64,000 nucleotides of DNA from NCBI GenBank assembly GCA_035578155.1, contig JAPWDM010000004.1:55353376-55417375 (forward strand), given 5' to 3'. Shown one piece after another: positions 13,564 to 25,652 of this stretch. A program made the position numbers and the translations under genes. The DNA comes from Brachynemurus nebulosus. Its lineage: Eukaryota; Arthropoda; Insecta; Neuroptera; Myrmeleontidae. Each line of letters opens with the position of its first letter. Position 1 is the stretch's first letter. The notes beneath the pieces are model-generated. The model had not been told where the DNA came from. It ran no database searches and saw only the letters and a list, made by a program, of their open reading frames with translations.

Positions 13564-14380
13564 ATATATAAAGTTATAATTGTACTAATTTGCTGAATAT
13601 ACCAAGTTCAAATTAATCGGTTCCCGAAACTCAGTACGTAGAAGGTGGTCGTTAATGTTCGAAATCTTGGGGTGCTGACAGGACCGTACTTATATTTTCA
13701 AAACTTAAAACGTTAATAAATCGGGGTAAATACATTTTTTTGTAAAAAATTGTATCGGTATATTCTCTATTAACCATCAACTGTTAATAAAAATTAGTTT
13801 TAAGTTACAAAAAAGCGTTATTTTAAAAAAGTACAAAAATTTTATTTTTTTTTTAAATTAAAATTGTTGCAAATTGGACTGACAGACTATAACTTAAAAC
13901 TTGTTAATAAAAAAATTAACTGATTTAAAAAAATATTTTTACGAAACCAAAATAATGTGTTATCTCTCTCACATTTTACTGAAAGAAAAAAGACAATTGA
14001 TATACATATCAATTCACTTGTAACATCAAAAATTACCTCACACAATACATAAAATTAGAATCAGACGAACAAGTTGTCACATTAAATATATACACGCATA
14101 TCTAAAGTATATTCAAAATATGCCGATATAAAAAGGTATTACCCGTATATAGGTATCCATAATTACCTATTGTTTATATCTAAAATCGCATCAAAATATT
14201 TTATCTAAAAAAAAATAAACAATTTTTAATACCTTAAAAAACTAAAGACAATACTGTCAGCCCCCCAACCTTTTCGATCAGTGGTGATCATCTACAGGTG
14301 AATAAGATGAAAAATTATTAGATAACATAAAAAAACATTTACAGGAGTGAAAAATCTCCTTGAAAATTTGATCCCTATTT
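13564..14380. other. AT-rich non-coding stretch
   Basis: No gene, inverted repeat or tandem array that I can support. Composition matches the surrounding intergenic DNA. Confidence 0.4.
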
Positions 14381-14635
14381 GAACTGCTAACTGCAGAAAG
14401 GAAACAAGTCCAAAATTTTTAAAATCTTTTTGTTGTTTTAAATTCAAGATGGTGTACAGACTTGTACTCTATCTGCAGTAAACGCATAAATGAACTACTT
14501 ACTATGGCCATAACAGATGACAGAAAAGTTCCCTTTCTGTGGTAAATCATCCGTCTATACATCATCTTTAGTTTGACACAAAAAAACGCATTTGAAAAAT
14601 TTTGGACTTTTTCCCTTTCTGTAGTTAGCAGTTCA
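14381..14635. repeat. Inverted-repeat element with about 40-bp arms
   Basis: GAACTGCTAACTGCAGAAAGG followed by AAGTCCAAAATTTTT (14381-14420) is inverted at 14594-14634 (AAAATTTTGGACTTTTTCCC then TTTCTGTAGTTAGCAGTTC). The loop is about 175 bases and non-coding. Probably a small MITE or a remnant of one; no flanking duplication was identified. Confidence 0.55.
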
Positions 14636-15190
14636 TTTAAGAACTAATGAAATTTCATTTGAACTACATAGAGTTCTAGATAATAAATACAATAATATTT
14701 TTTACATTCAGATATTTTAAGGAATTGCAATCCTCTCTTAAATATGACCTTAAAAACTTCAAAATGTACGAACTTGTGTTTACATTATACTACCCAGAGA
14801 ATAAACATAATGTTAATTTTTATTTCTACAAATTTTTAAGAAGTGAAGCAAAACAAAATTAAAAATGCAAAATTTTTACGTATATACTGAGCAGAATTCT
14901 AACAAAAAATATTTTATTTTAAATATTTTTAAGCAATAAAATAATTAATTTTTGCAGCCGCACAATTTTACGGAACGAAACATTCCGTTTAATTTGTAAG
15001 CTAATGTTTTAGCTTAAATAAAAAAATTTTAGCTATAAATATGGGTTACTTTTTAACTAAATAATAATATTAAAATTTTCTCATATTGAAAACCGATTTT
15101 CAAACGTTTAATATTTCCATTATTATAATTCTTGAGTTTTTAAATGTAAAATTACATATATTTTCCAATAAAAAGGGACACGTGGAATAC

Positions 15191-16055
15191 TCACAAGGAG
15201 AGATCACACTGTGTGGGTCACCGATTTGGTCGAGTCTCCGTGAATTTAAAGAGGTTCACTAGTATAGTAAATTACCAAAGCCCTGGGGTTTAACACACGG
15301 AAATAATGGAGAAATTTCTCTTGAACGTTCTAAGCTTATTAATAGTACAAGTTCCAAAAATTTGAACTTATGAAAGTTGTCTAAACGAAGTGAGCAGCGT
15401 ATTCATTTTTTCTACGTTTTTTCATAAAAAATATTTATTTGCTAACATAATTCGGATTATAAATAACATAAACTTATGGAATTACGCTTTTTTTAAGGAT
15501 AAAATGCAGTGAATATTCAAGAATAAAAAAGTAGTTTTTATTGATTTTCTTCTTCAGATGTACAGTTTTTTGGATGATAATTATCAAAAAAGAAATAAAG
15601 CATAAATTTAACTACACCATCGCTGGCATCTAGTATCTACACTACACGAAATGAATACAAGATTTGAGCAAGCACATTTTGTTTTTAGTTTATCAAGCGG
15701 AAAACATATTATTTATGTGTTGAAAAATGTCTCTTTAATCGAAAGGTTTCGATGATAACCACGCATATTTGATCATTTTTTGACAAATTGGTGCTGATAG
15801 TTGATGGTGGATTAGCATGTGGATTTGTATTGCATCTTCCCGAGATGATATTTCGCGTTTTTCTTTAATTAAATATGAACAATTCTGAATTTTTGGAACT
15901 TGTACTGATTATAAGCCTAAAACTTTCGAATTTCCTCCCTTATTTTCCAGTGTTGCACCTTAGGGTTTTGGGGAATTCCTACACTAGTGAACCTCTTTAA
16001 ATGCACAGACACTCGGCCAAATCGGTGACCCACACGGTGTGACCATTCCTTGTCA
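15191..16055. mobile_element. MITE-like element with about 180-bp terminal inverted repeats
   Basis: The left arm (15191-15370) and right arm (15890-16055) are inverted copies. They share ACAAGGA, GTGTGGGTCACCGATTTGG, TTTAAAGAGGTTCACTAGT and, further in, TAAGCTTATTAATAGTACAAG against CTTGTACTGATTATAAGC. About 520 bases separate them and no ORF is present. The target duplication is unclear, so the superfamily cannot be given. Confidence 0.65.
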
Positions 16056-16507
16056 GTTATAAAATTTCTTTATGAAAAGAGAAAGAAAACTTTTGCAAAA
16101 TCGGATATAATTTTGAATATAATCGGAAAAATAACAGAAACTAAAAAAATCCGGTTGAAAATTAATTAGATTAACACTAGATGATGTCGTCGCGCCTTGC
16201 CTTTACGCTATAATTTCATTTTTTGTTTCAAAAATTATTGATCCGAGTTTTGATACTAACTATGAACGTTCGAAAACAATAATCAAAGATATATTTAAAG
16301 GTAATATAAAATCAGAACAGAATACGTAAAATTTTGAAAATAAAAACAAAAATCTACTTGTCATCTTTGTATGCGCACCGTTAGGGTGAGGTCGAAAACA
16401 ATCGCCAACGTAAATTTTCACGCATGCAGAAGGAAACTGCTACAAAGTTCACACAGAGTTTTCAATAAGCCGAATAATTTATAAATATAATCCTTTTTGA
16501 GTTTTAG
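16056..16507. other. AT-rich non-coding stretch
   Basis: No gene or repeat structure supported between the inverted-repeat element and the tandem duplication. Confidence 0.4.
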
Positions 16508-16650
16508 AATTTATATTTTAAAAACAAATTTCTAAATTTAACGAAAGATGTATTGTAAACGCAGATTATATTTTTAATATTAATTTATATTTTAAAAACA
16601 AATTTCTAAATTTAACGAAAGATGTAAACGCAGAGTATATTTTTAATATT
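16508..16650. repeat. Tandem duplication, two units of about 70 bp
   Basis: AATTTATATTTTAAAAACAA through TTTTTAATATT occurs at 16508-16581 and again at 16582-16650. The second unit lacks five bases (TATTG) and has one substitution, indicating a fairly recent local duplication. Confidence 0.85.
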
Positions 16651-17002
16651 ATGTTTCCATTTTAATTTTTGCAGTTTCAAATATTAGCTAATAATAAGAA
16701 AGATATTACCTTATAAACATATAAAATCGAGCTAAGTAATTTTTCTTAATATTTTCATAAAACATGAAACAGAGAAAGTAAAACACTGAAACGCATAAAA
16801 TTCATTACTTCTTTATTTAAATAATAAATCCATTGGAATGAAAAAGTACGTAATTTATATTCGAAAGGTAAACAAATCACCTAGAAACCGGCTTATAGTT
16901 ATGCAAAATACGTAACTTTAAATCGGCCAAGTGCAAACTAAACCGATGCACCGTATATTCCAAATACGAACAGTAAATATTAAGATTGATAGATACTCTT
17001 CT

Positions 17003-17004
<2 letters not shown>

Positions 17005-17082
<78 letters not shown>
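17005..17082. repeat. (AT)n microsatellite
   Basis: Uninterrupted AT dinucleotide run of nearly 80 bases in otherwise anonymous sequence. Confidence 0.95.
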
Positions 17083-17088
<6 letters not shown>

Positions 17089-17364
17089 TTAAAAACAAAC
17101 TTAAAATTATATATTGGGCGGCCAAGACCTCGAATATCTGTTAAATATTTTTCTACATAAATTTCCTATATTTATTAAATGAGACCTTATAATTGAAAAC
17201 TTGAAGAAGTTAAAAATAGGAATATGAATTTTAGTACGTTATTTGTAACGTACGAACAAACTAAAATCAAATTTTGTCCCCTGTACTTCTTGCCTATGTC
17301 TATATAGACTTAAATGTTTCAAAATAACAAAAAAATAAAAATAAAGAAACAGTCTGAAGTATAC

Positions 17365-17546
17365 CCCGTTTCAAATACAATAAATTGATCATAAGTCATC
17401 GTTAAAAAATTAAATAATTCTTATATTCGAAACAAATCAATCTTCTATTCTTTTCTAAAAACAAACGAAAGAGATAAGAAAACGGAAATTATTTAAATAC
17501 ATGAGTAATGAATCATGGTGAAATTTAAGTGAAATGGACCATACGT
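17365..17546. repeat. Diverged dispersed repeat, partner of 8058-8272
   Basis: Direct-orientation resemblance to 8058-8272 with several deletions. Shared blocks include TCATCGTTAAAAAATTAAAT and TATTCGAAACAAA. Non-coding. Confidence 0.5.
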
Positions 17547-17660
17547 AATTTTATAAACAGTTGTGGACAATATGATTGTCAAACGCATTAAGTATAAAAA
17601 TAATTGTTGACTAAAACAACAAATCAGCATTATAAAAATTCGATTTTCAAATTTTATATA

Positions 17661-17833
17661 CAGGCTTGTCGAAAGGGTGGGGTACAGAAGGTTTTAGCGT
17701 AGCTACCCGTAAGCGTAGCTGTCGGTAGGTAGCCCGGAAGAAAGTTTTTTTACACACCACTTATTTTTTGGGGAGGAAATTTTTTTTGTCCCGGGAGGAG
17801 GGCCGCGACCCGTCATTTCTTTCCACCACCCTG
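17661..17833. mobile_element. Short hAT-type MITE with 8-bp TSD TTTATATA
   Basis: A 173-bp insert beginning CAGGCTTGTCGAAAGGGTGG and ending in the inverse of CAGGGTGGTGGAAAGAAATG. It is flanked by TTTATATA (17653-17660 and 17834-17841). Ends starting with CAG plus an 8-bp duplication indicate hAT. It is more GC-rich than its flanks and has no ORF. The AT-only duplication is less informative than those of the other hAT MITEs here. Confidence 0.65.
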
Positions 17834-17841
17834 TTTATATA

Positions 17842-18950
17842 TGAAACATTAATGATAATAGTGTAAAGTATTTGTAACTTTTTTGCTGTTAGCTTTTGGA
17901 CAACATAACAAAATAAATAAATAAATAAATACTTAAATAAATAAAAATAAAAACAACTTACCTTATTTAAGACAATCGAAATCGCAAATTTTTAATTCAA
18001 GTAAAACAACAACTAAATAACAAAGTAAACACCAAGATATTTTCAATTAAACCAAATAAAAACCCACCGAAAACAATAAAACAATCACATAAAACAAAAC
18101 AAAAACAAAATCAAAACAAAACAAAAGGCTTTTCACAATATTTTTCCACTTTCGAAATGTATTTCTCCTACAGATATTTTTATTTACAAAAAGTTATAAT
18201 GTAAGTCAAAAATGATTCGCAACAAGCCAAAAAAATTTCAAATTGGAAAAAATAAAAATTTTAGAAAAAGTTGTTATTTTATGTTCCGGGTCATCTTTTT
18301 ACAACAATAAACTACTATACATTGTTGTTAACTTAAATGTATAAACACGCGTCGCAAACTGCTCAACAAAATTATGTGATGCGATAGAAAGACGCCTGTT
18401 GCGCCGACGATTGTCAACTGTACTAACCGCGCACATGTATCTAACGCGTTTTCTATAAACACACACGGCGACTCATCACATAAAATAATGTTGTATGGAG
18501 AAGAATGTTACTATGTAGGTAAAAATGATTATTGTGGCCGTCATATTCGCACAACTAGTAATTACTAGCCATAATTCATAAAGACGTCGTCGGGTTGTCG
18601 ATTTTAATTATATTTCTATAATGTTCAATCAGTTTTTTGTTATTGTTAAGTGTCATATGCGAAATGAAATTTTATTTCATTGATAAGGAAAATGAAATGC
18701 ATAATATTCAATTGAAAAACATAATTGCCATAAATGGGCATTAATTTCGTTTATATCTGTAACGATTGTTGTTATAATTTTATTAGTTATGTAAATAGAT
18801 ATCGCTACTTCACCTTGTGAACCTCGTATCTGAAAATTCCCAATTTTTGGATACACAAAAAAAAGGTATTTAAATCTGTGTTTTTGTCACTATGAACCAA
18901 AAATTTATGCTAATTACACCCTTTAATGTTGGCTGCCTATATAGATAAAT
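17842..18950. other. AT-rich stretch with one weak hairpin
   Basis: No gene supported. An imperfect inverted pair, CAACAAAATTATGTGATG (about 18363) against CATCACATAAAATAATGTTG (about 18473), encloses a GC-richer 90-base loop with ACGCGT-like motifs. It may be a small MITE, but no flanking duplication was found. A-rich TAAATAAATAAA runs lie near 17915. Confidence 0.35.
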
Positions 18951-18962
18951 ATTATATATATA

Positions 18963-18968
<6 letters not shown>

Positions 18969-19053
<85 letters not shown>
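18969..19053. repeat. (AT)n microsatellite
   Basis: AT dinucleotide run preceded by shorter TATATA blocks interrupted by AAATA. Confidence 0.95.
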
Positions 19054-19058
<5 letters not shown>

Positions 19059-19178
19059 CTTAAAAAATTTTTAAAAAGAAATTTTTTTAAGAATTTTTCA
19101 AAAAAATTTTTTTTCGAAAATTTTTTAAGAGATTTTGTTCAACATTATGAAAGTTTAAGAGTAAAAAATGATCCTGTA

Positions 19179-19757
19179 ATTTTTTCAAAAGTTCAATCGA
19201 ATGAAACAAAAAAAAGGCTGGATGGATTAAATTAAAGCTCTGTACGGTTTTTGTGGGTATATTGAACTGTAAAAGGCACACTTAACATTAATGGATTGCT
19301 CGATATTTTTAATTCAGCGCTTGATTTTCCAAAAACGCACCAAAAGCTCTTTTTTTTTAATTTTTCAAATTCATGTAGATTATGCAAAAAAATTTTTTCC
19401 GAAAAAACAATCGCTAATCCTTGTAGAAAATTTATTCGAGTTTTAAAAACCAATCTTCAATTTTCTGTGTGATTATTGGTTGCTGAGATATCGATGGTCA
19501 AAGACGAAATGATTCTTTTCCATTCAAAGTCAGAAATCTCAGCGAGAAGTGGCCGTATAAAAGTCTAAAAATTAAGAAAAAAAGAGCTTTTGGTGGCTCT
19601 TTGGAAAATCAAGCGCTGAATTAAAAACTTCGAGAAAACCACTAATGTTAAGTGTGTCTTTTACAGTTCAATATACCCACAAAAACCCCACCGAGTTTCA
19701 GTTTAATCCATCCAGCCGTTTTTGTGTCTCATTCGATTGAATTTTTGAAAAAATTAA
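19179..19757. repeat. Inverted repeat with about 180-bp arms
   Basis: The left arm (19179-19358) is matched in inverse by 19575-19757. Shared features include AGTTCAATCGAATGA/TCATTCGATTGAA, GGCTGGATGGATTAAA, GTGGGTATATTGAACTGTAAA, TTCAGCGCTTGATTTTCC and CCAAAAGCTCTTTTTT. The 215-base loop is non-coding. The open frames on the minus strand of this region are explained by the repeat and show no protein family. An (AT)n tract lies on either side. Confidence 0.75.
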
Positions 19758-19835
19758 TTAAAAAATAGTTCGAATGGCTGTATCTTTGTGAAAAATGGTC
19801 GTATCGGAGTCGTAAGCAAAGCAATTTCAAGCTCG

Positions 19836-19838
<3 letters not shown>

Positions 19839-19895
<57 letters not shown>
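19839..19895. repeat. (AT)n microsatellite
   Basis: AT dinucleotide run directly abutting the start (CTAGCTTTGACCCGCG) of the modular repeat that follows. Confidence 0.95.
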
Positions 19896-19896
<1 letters not shown>

Positions 19897-20545
19897 TAGC
19901 TTTGACCCGCGCCTTCGCACTCATTGAATTCGATGACCCTCCCTTGTTTGCAAACGACAGCGACTAAAACTATTTAAAAATTATTAGTATATGTGTTCAT
20001 AATAAATAGTGACTGTATACTAAGTTTCATTAAATTCGCTTCAGTAATCCCACAGGAACCTTTATTCAGGATAAAATTAGCCTCTGCCTTAATTCAGAAT
20101 TAATTGTGTCTGTGTACCAAATTTAATCGAATTCGGTTTAATTGTTTGGGCGTGATTAAATAATTTCTTTTGTATCACCTGGGAACCTTTAATCGGGGTA
20201 AAACTATCCTTACATAGTAAATAGTATCTCTATATTATATTTCATCGAATTCGATTCAGTCATCCCACAGGAACCTTTAATCGGGATAAGATAATCCTAT
20301 GTGTTAACTCAGGATAAATAGTACCTGTCTCCCAAATTTCATCGAATTGACTTAATTTTTTGGGGCGTGTTTGAATAATTGTTTTTGTATCCCTCAGGAA
20401 CTTGAAATCGGGATAAAAGCCCATGTGTTAATTCAGTGCATAGGAAGTGTGTATACAAAATTTTATCAAAATCGATCCAGCCGTTTCAGGGTGATTGAGC
20501 AGCAAACATCCAAACATCCAAACTTTCACATTTATAGTAGGTGTT
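19896..20545 (+). repeat. Modular dispersed repeat starting CTAGCTTTGACCCGCG
   Basis: Begins CTAGCTTTGACCCGCGCCTT and ends with AAACATCCAAACATCCAAAC followed by TTTCACATTTATAGTAGGTG. I know this overall start/end pattern from SINE/LINE-tail-like repeats common in insect genomes. Inside, two near-repeats of about 210 bases alternate half-units around TTTCATCGAATTCGATTCAG and AGGAACCTTTAATCGGGATA (20025, 20115, 20240, 20330, 20457). No ORF is present. Class assignment is weak. Confidence 0.5.
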
Positions 20546-21650
20546 AATAAATTAATTATATTATATTGGATTTGGCCATACAAAGGCTTTTTGGATTTCT
20601 AGAGGCCTCAAAACAAATTTCTATTATAATCCCGTCTCAGATCTTAGCATAAGACTCACTGAAAGAGCTGAATTCCCGAAATGGAAATTGGTTAAAAAAA
20701 GGGGATAATCGTAGAAAAAGTATTCTCACATGTACTCTACTTTCTCAGATTTAAAATTCAGTCAGAATGAACTAAGGGTTTTTAAGTAACGTAAATTCTT
20801 ATATCGTTTGAATAAGGATATTTATAATTTTTGGAAAAATAACCACCATAAGCGTAATTCGGGGGTGGTAATGGGTGGCAGTTTCTACCCCAGAATTGTT
20901 GAGCCCAGTATTTTGCCATCCCAGAAAATTATTAGTAATTAAATTGTTGTAAAAATAGTCTGAAAAGCTTCAAAAACTTAAAAATTTTAAGACAGTTTTT
21001 AAAAATTTTTCCCCAAACCCCCAATAAGTCTTGCCACTCCAGTTACAAAAATGAAATGACGCCCATAATAACCACCAAATATCGTTTGAAGTAACTCCAG
21101 TACAAATTTTAAAAGTGTGAGTTTTAATACACCATTACTCAAAATTATAAGGTAAAACAATGGAAAATTGAGTGTCACTGATAGTTTTGAAGCACAATGG
21201 AAAATTGATTGTTACTTACAGTTTTGAAACACAAACTACTTTTTTTTGAAATCCCTAGGTGTATATTTCTATTTGAAAAATAAATAAGTTTGTATTGTAT
21301 CATACCTCGAAAATTGTAAAAGTAATAAAATTCTCGAATATAAAAATGGATTGTCCCCATCAATGTCTGTAAATGTTATCGGAACAACTTTTTGAGTTGT
21401 AGTAGTAGTAGTAGCTCTAATAAAAACAGTAATTCCTAAAAAATTCACTTTTTCTTTCTTTTTCCCTCTCTTTACTAGAAATACTATGACATTTCGCCCT
21501 TTGGAGCGAGTTTTACGTTCAAAGCCTAAAGTATACGAAAAACTATGGGAATTATCGCTTCCAAAAAAAACAAAATTTGTTCAAAGTGATATTTAATATC
21601 ACTTTGAAACTCTGGGTGTATATTTTGTTAATATTTTATGAACAAAAATT
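20546..21650. other. Non-coding stretch with a diverged repeat
   Basis: Contains the second copy (21098-21395) of the diverged repeat at 2766-3040, which itself carries an internal duplication (ATGGAAAATTGAGTGTCACT against ATGGAAAATTGATTGTTACT). A short TAG trinucleotide run lies near 21400. No gene supported. Confidence 0.45.
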
Positions 21651-22628
21651 TGGAATTCTTTTTACAACAAAATTTTTTTTGGGATATATAAATTTCACGA
21701 AGAATTTTTTCAACCTTCTCCCAAATTGCGTGGACTAGCTTTATAGAAGGATGGACATAATGAAACCAATATCTTCTATTTCATAGCTTTTCTTTATTAA
21801 AATTGCCAAAATATTTTCGATATGTTTAATATCATCTTCAGTGGCTAAACATCAAAAAGAAAAAAAATTTTTTACAACGTAATAATAAACAATAACATCA
21901 TTTTTATATATTTACAATTCTTCGTTAACTTATACTATTATTTTTTAGGTTATAAGCTACATATTGGATAGGAGGATTATTTATTTATTTTTGTAAAAAC
22001 AACAAGAATTTGTGATTTAGTTGATATATAGGAAATTTTATGTTTGGAAGAATATCTATTTGTGTTAACGAAATAAACAAAACCTATTTTTTAATATTAG
22101 CGGATTTGAGACAGGACAAACTGAAACAGTATGTATATTAAAATGTTAAAAAATTTTTTACAATCTTACTCACCAGAAATTATCTAAATTTCAGATTGTC
22201 ATTCTTGGATAACAACCAACCATACCAACAATCCATTAGAACAATTTAACTAGTTTTTTTGCATTTCACATGGAAATTTGTCAATCGAAAAAATTTTTTA
22301 TAAAATAATTACTTTAATTTAAAACAATTAAAAAAGTCAAACATATTTAAAATGTAAAATCAAAAAATTTCAAGAGAATTTTTTTTAAATTATCACAGTT
22401 TGTACAATGTACTCCTCAAGTACATTGTTATTGGTATGGTAGCACAGTGATCAAATGAAATAAATTTGTAAATTTTTTGTTTAAAGATAAATTTCTCGAA
22501 AATTCTAGACAAAATTAGTCCGGTCTCAATTTACATATTGGTATGTGTTTATTGTTTATGTTTTTTGATTACAATGTATTATATAAGCATCTTTTGGAAA
22601 TATTGTTTATTGATTTCTATTATTATTA

Positions 22629-23288
22629 TTATTTTATTTTTTTAATAATCGGTAAATAGGCATTATCTAGAGCTAATGATTCTATCTGCTTGTTGCAATT
22701 TTTTGATTCATTCAGTTTTATGTAAAAACCTTCACTTAATAATCTTTTTTGGTATTTATTTTCTCTGTCTAATATTTCGACTTGGTCGAAATTAAACCTG
22801 TGATCATTATTTATCGAATGTTCAGATAATCCAGTTGCCTCTTTGCCCCTTTTTATGTCATATTTGTGTTGGGCTAATCTATTATTCAACGACTGTGACG
22901 TTTGTCCATAGTATGATAATTCGCAATCTTGGCAGTTTATTTTATATACTACATTGTAATCTTGTTTTATATCTGTTTTTACTCTTTTTTTAGTGTAAAT
23001 GTTTGAAATTTTATTGTTAAAAGAAAAAGTTATTTTATTTTTGCTATTTTTTTCTATTATTGGTTTTAATTTCTTAGTTAAATTATTATAGGGTAAACAA
23101 ATTCTATTTTTATGTTCATTTATTGTATCTACATTAGTTTTTGTTGTATTATATGCTAAATGTATAACTTTTTCTTTTATCATGTTAATTAAATTTATAG
23201 GATAGTTATTTTTAGTTAGAATGGAAACAGCTAATTTTATAGATTCTTTTCTATTTTTTATGCTACTTAAATGTACCATAACGACCAA
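22629..23288 (-). pseudogene. GIY-YIG endonuclease part of a Penelope-like protein (left arm)
   Basis: 219 codons on the minus strand, identical in sequence to the C-terminus of the plus-strand frame at 23676-24704. It contains the linker after the RT thumb and, from about residue 111, the GIY-YIG nuclease core: YNVVYKINCQDCELSYYGQT with the CxxC pair typical of Penelope-like elements, then NRLAQHK and SEHSI. The first Met codons come from the inversion junction rather than the original gene. RT motifs are absent, so this half alone could not retrotranspose. Confidence 0.8.
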
Positions 23289-23670
23289 TTGTTAGCCAGA
23301 TTGATATACCATTACGACCAATTGTTAGCCAGATCAATTCCCCTATACAGGGAATAGCAAAATATTTCTCTGAAATATTAACTAAATCTGAAAAAAGTCA
23401 ATTTTCCATAAAAAATTCGTATGATTTCGTAAAGAAAATTAATAACATTCAACTTAAAGATTCTAATGAAAAAATTTTTTCATTGGATGTCAAATCTTTA
23501 TATACAAATATTCCTCTAAACTTAGCAATAGCTGTCATTAAAAAACAATGGTCCAACATAAAAAAAATTTACAGATATAGATAGAGAATTATTTATTGAG
23601 GGAATTGAGTTAATTTTCGAAAATAATGTTTTTAGATTTCAGGATAAATTTTATAAACAGTTATTTGGCT
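23281..23670 (+). pseudogene. Penelope RT, 5' part, frameshifted from the downstream frame
   Basis: Upstream of the long plus-strand frame, a reading frame encodes RPIVSQINSP (an RT motif near the start of Penelope RT domains) and SLDVKSLYTNIPL, which holds the first catalytic Asp. It runs into a stop at about 23581. The protein would continue in the next frame from ITDIDRELFIEG, so a one-base change in the A run near 23565 has broken it. Everything upstream of RPIVS is missing. Confidence 0.75.
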
Positions 23671-23675
23671 GCCCA

Positions 23676-24704
23676 ATGGGTGGGAACCTTAGCAGTATCA
23701 TTGCTTCGTATGTAATGGATTTTCTTTGTGCTGCCAGTATTAAAAAAGTCAAAAAATGGAATCCAGCTTTTTTCTATAGATACGTAGATGACATTTTAAC
23801 AGTAGCGCCAGAAAATTTAATAGAACATATTAAAAATAGTTTTAATAATTATCATCCAACTTTACAGTTTTCCATTGAAATAGAAGAAAATAACCAAATA
23901 GCTTTTCTTGACACCTTAGTTAAAAAAGATAAGCATAACGTGATTAACACAATATGGCATAAAAAAGATAATTACACTGACAGAATCATTAATTACAACT
24001 CGAATCATCCACAATACATAAAAAATAACATGATACATAATCTAATGCATAGAGCTGTACATTTAAGTAGCATAAAAAATAGAAAAGAATCTATAAAATT
24101 AGCTGTTTCCATTCTAACTAAAAATAACTATCCTATAAATTTAATTAACATGATAAAAGAAAAAGTTATACATTTAGCATATAATACAACAAAAACTAAT
24201 GTAGATACAATAAATGAACATAAAAATAGAATTTGTTTACCCTATAATAATTTAACTAAGAAATTAAAACCAATAATAGAAAAAAATAGCAAAAATAAAA
24301 TAACTTTTTCTTTTAACAATAAAATTTCAAACATTTACACTAAAAAAAGAGTAAAAACAGATATAAAACAAGATTACAATGTAGTATATAAAATAAACTG
24401 CCAAGATTGCGAATTATCATACTATGGACAAACGTCACAGTCGTTGAATAATAGATTAGCCCAACACAAATATGACATAAAAAGGGGCAAAGAGGCAACT
24501 GGATTATCTGAACATTCGATAAATAATGATCACAGGTTTAATTTCGACCAAGTCGAAATATTAGACAGAGAAAATAAATACCAAAAAAGATTATTAAGTG
24601 AAGGTTTTTACATAAAACTGAATGAATCAAAAAATTGCAACAAGCAGATAGAATCATTAGCTCTAGATAATGCCTATTTACCGATTATTAAAAAAATAAA
24701 ATAA
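23676..24704 (+). CDS. Penelope-like RT (3' half) plus GIY-YIG endonuclease
   Basis: An uninterrupted 342-codon frame. The first Met lies inside a motif (GCPMGGNLSS), so it is not a true start. The RT active site YVDD is at residues 36-39 (FFYRYVDDILT). The thumb and linker follow, and the GIY-YIG nuclease occupies about residues 234-320, with the CxxC insert (INCQDCELSYYGQT) that marks the Penelope type. In this family RT and endonuclease act together in target-primed insertion. The upstream RT motifs lie in another frame, so the copy is probably inactive although this part is clean. Stop at 24702-24704; an AATAAACA motif follows within 30 bases. Confidence 0.85.
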   Translation: MGGNLSSIIASYVMDFLCAASIKKVKKWNPAFFYRYVDDILTVAPENLIEHIKNSFNNYHPTLQFSIEIEENNQIAFLDTLVKKDKHNVINTIWHKKDNYTDRIINYNSNHPQYIKNNMIHNLMHRAVHLSSIKNRKESIKLAVSILTKNNYPINLINMIKEKVIHLAYNTTKTNVDTINEHKNRICLPYNNLTKKLKPIIEKNSKNKITFSFNNKISNIYTKKRVKTDIKQDYNVVYKINCQDCELSYYGQTSQSLNNRLAQHKYDIKRGKEATGLSEHSINNDHRFNFDQVEILDRENKYQKRLLSEGFYIKLNESKNCNKQIESLALDNAYLPIIKKIK

Positions 24705-25652
24705 TAATAATAATAGAAATCAATAAACAATATTTCCAAAAGATGCTTATATAATACATTGTAATCAAAAAACATAAACAATAAACACATACCAATATGT
24801 AAATTGAGACCGGACTAATTTTGTCTAGAATTTTCGAGAAATTTATCTTTAAACAAAAAAATTTACAAATTTATTTCATTTGATCACTGTGCTACCATAC
24901 CAATAACAATGTACTTGAGGAGTACATTATACAAACTGTGATAATTTAAAAAAAATTCTCTTGAAATTTTTTTGATTTTACATTTTAAATATGTTTGACT
25001 TTTTTAATTGTTTTAAATTAAAGTAATTATTTTATAAAAAATTTTTTCGATTGACAAATTTCCATGTGAAATGCAAAAAAACTAGTTAAATTGTTCTAAT
25101 GGATTGTTGGTATGGTTGGTTGTTATCCAAGAATGACAATCTGAAATTTAGATAATTTCTGGTGAGTAAGATTGTAAAAAATTTTTTAACATTTTAATAT
25201 ACATACTGTTTCAGTTTGTCCTGTCTCAAATCCGCTAATATTAAAAAATAGGTTTTGTTTGTTTCGTTAACACAAATAGATATTCTTCCAAACATAAAAT
25301 TTCCTATATATCAACTAAATCACAAATTCTTGTTGTTTTTACAAAAATAAATAAATAATCCTCCTATCCAATATGTAGCTTATAACCTAAAAAATAATAG
25401 TATAAGTTAACGAAGAATTGTAAATATATAAAAATGATGTTATTGTTTATTATTACGTTGTAAAAATTTTTTTTCTTTTTGATGTTTAGCCACTGAAGAT
25501 GATATTAAACATATCGAAAATATTTTGGCAATTTTAATAAAGAAAAGCTATGAAATAGAAGATATTGGTTTCATTATGTCCATCCTTCTATAAAGCTAGT
25601 CCACGCAATTTGGGAGAAGGTTGAAAAAATTCTTCGTGGAATTCTTTTTAGT

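Larger units (their letters stand above)
21665..25639. mobile_element. Penelope-like element, inverted dimer (4-kb palindrome)
   Basis: Two 5'-truncated copies of one Penelope-like element stand tail-out. Arms 21692-23276 (minus) and 24057-25641 (plus) are inverted and nearly identical over about 1,585 bp; the spacer is 780 bp. The arms encode the same linker and GIY-YIG C-terminus, then about 950 bp of 3' sequence. A candidate target duplication GGAATTCTTTTTA flanks the pair (about 21652-21664 and 25640-25652). At the inversion point a 27-bp segment is repeated directly (23275-23301 and 23308-23334, one mismatch). Inverted and partially duplicated copies are known for Penelope elements. Confidence 0.85.
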
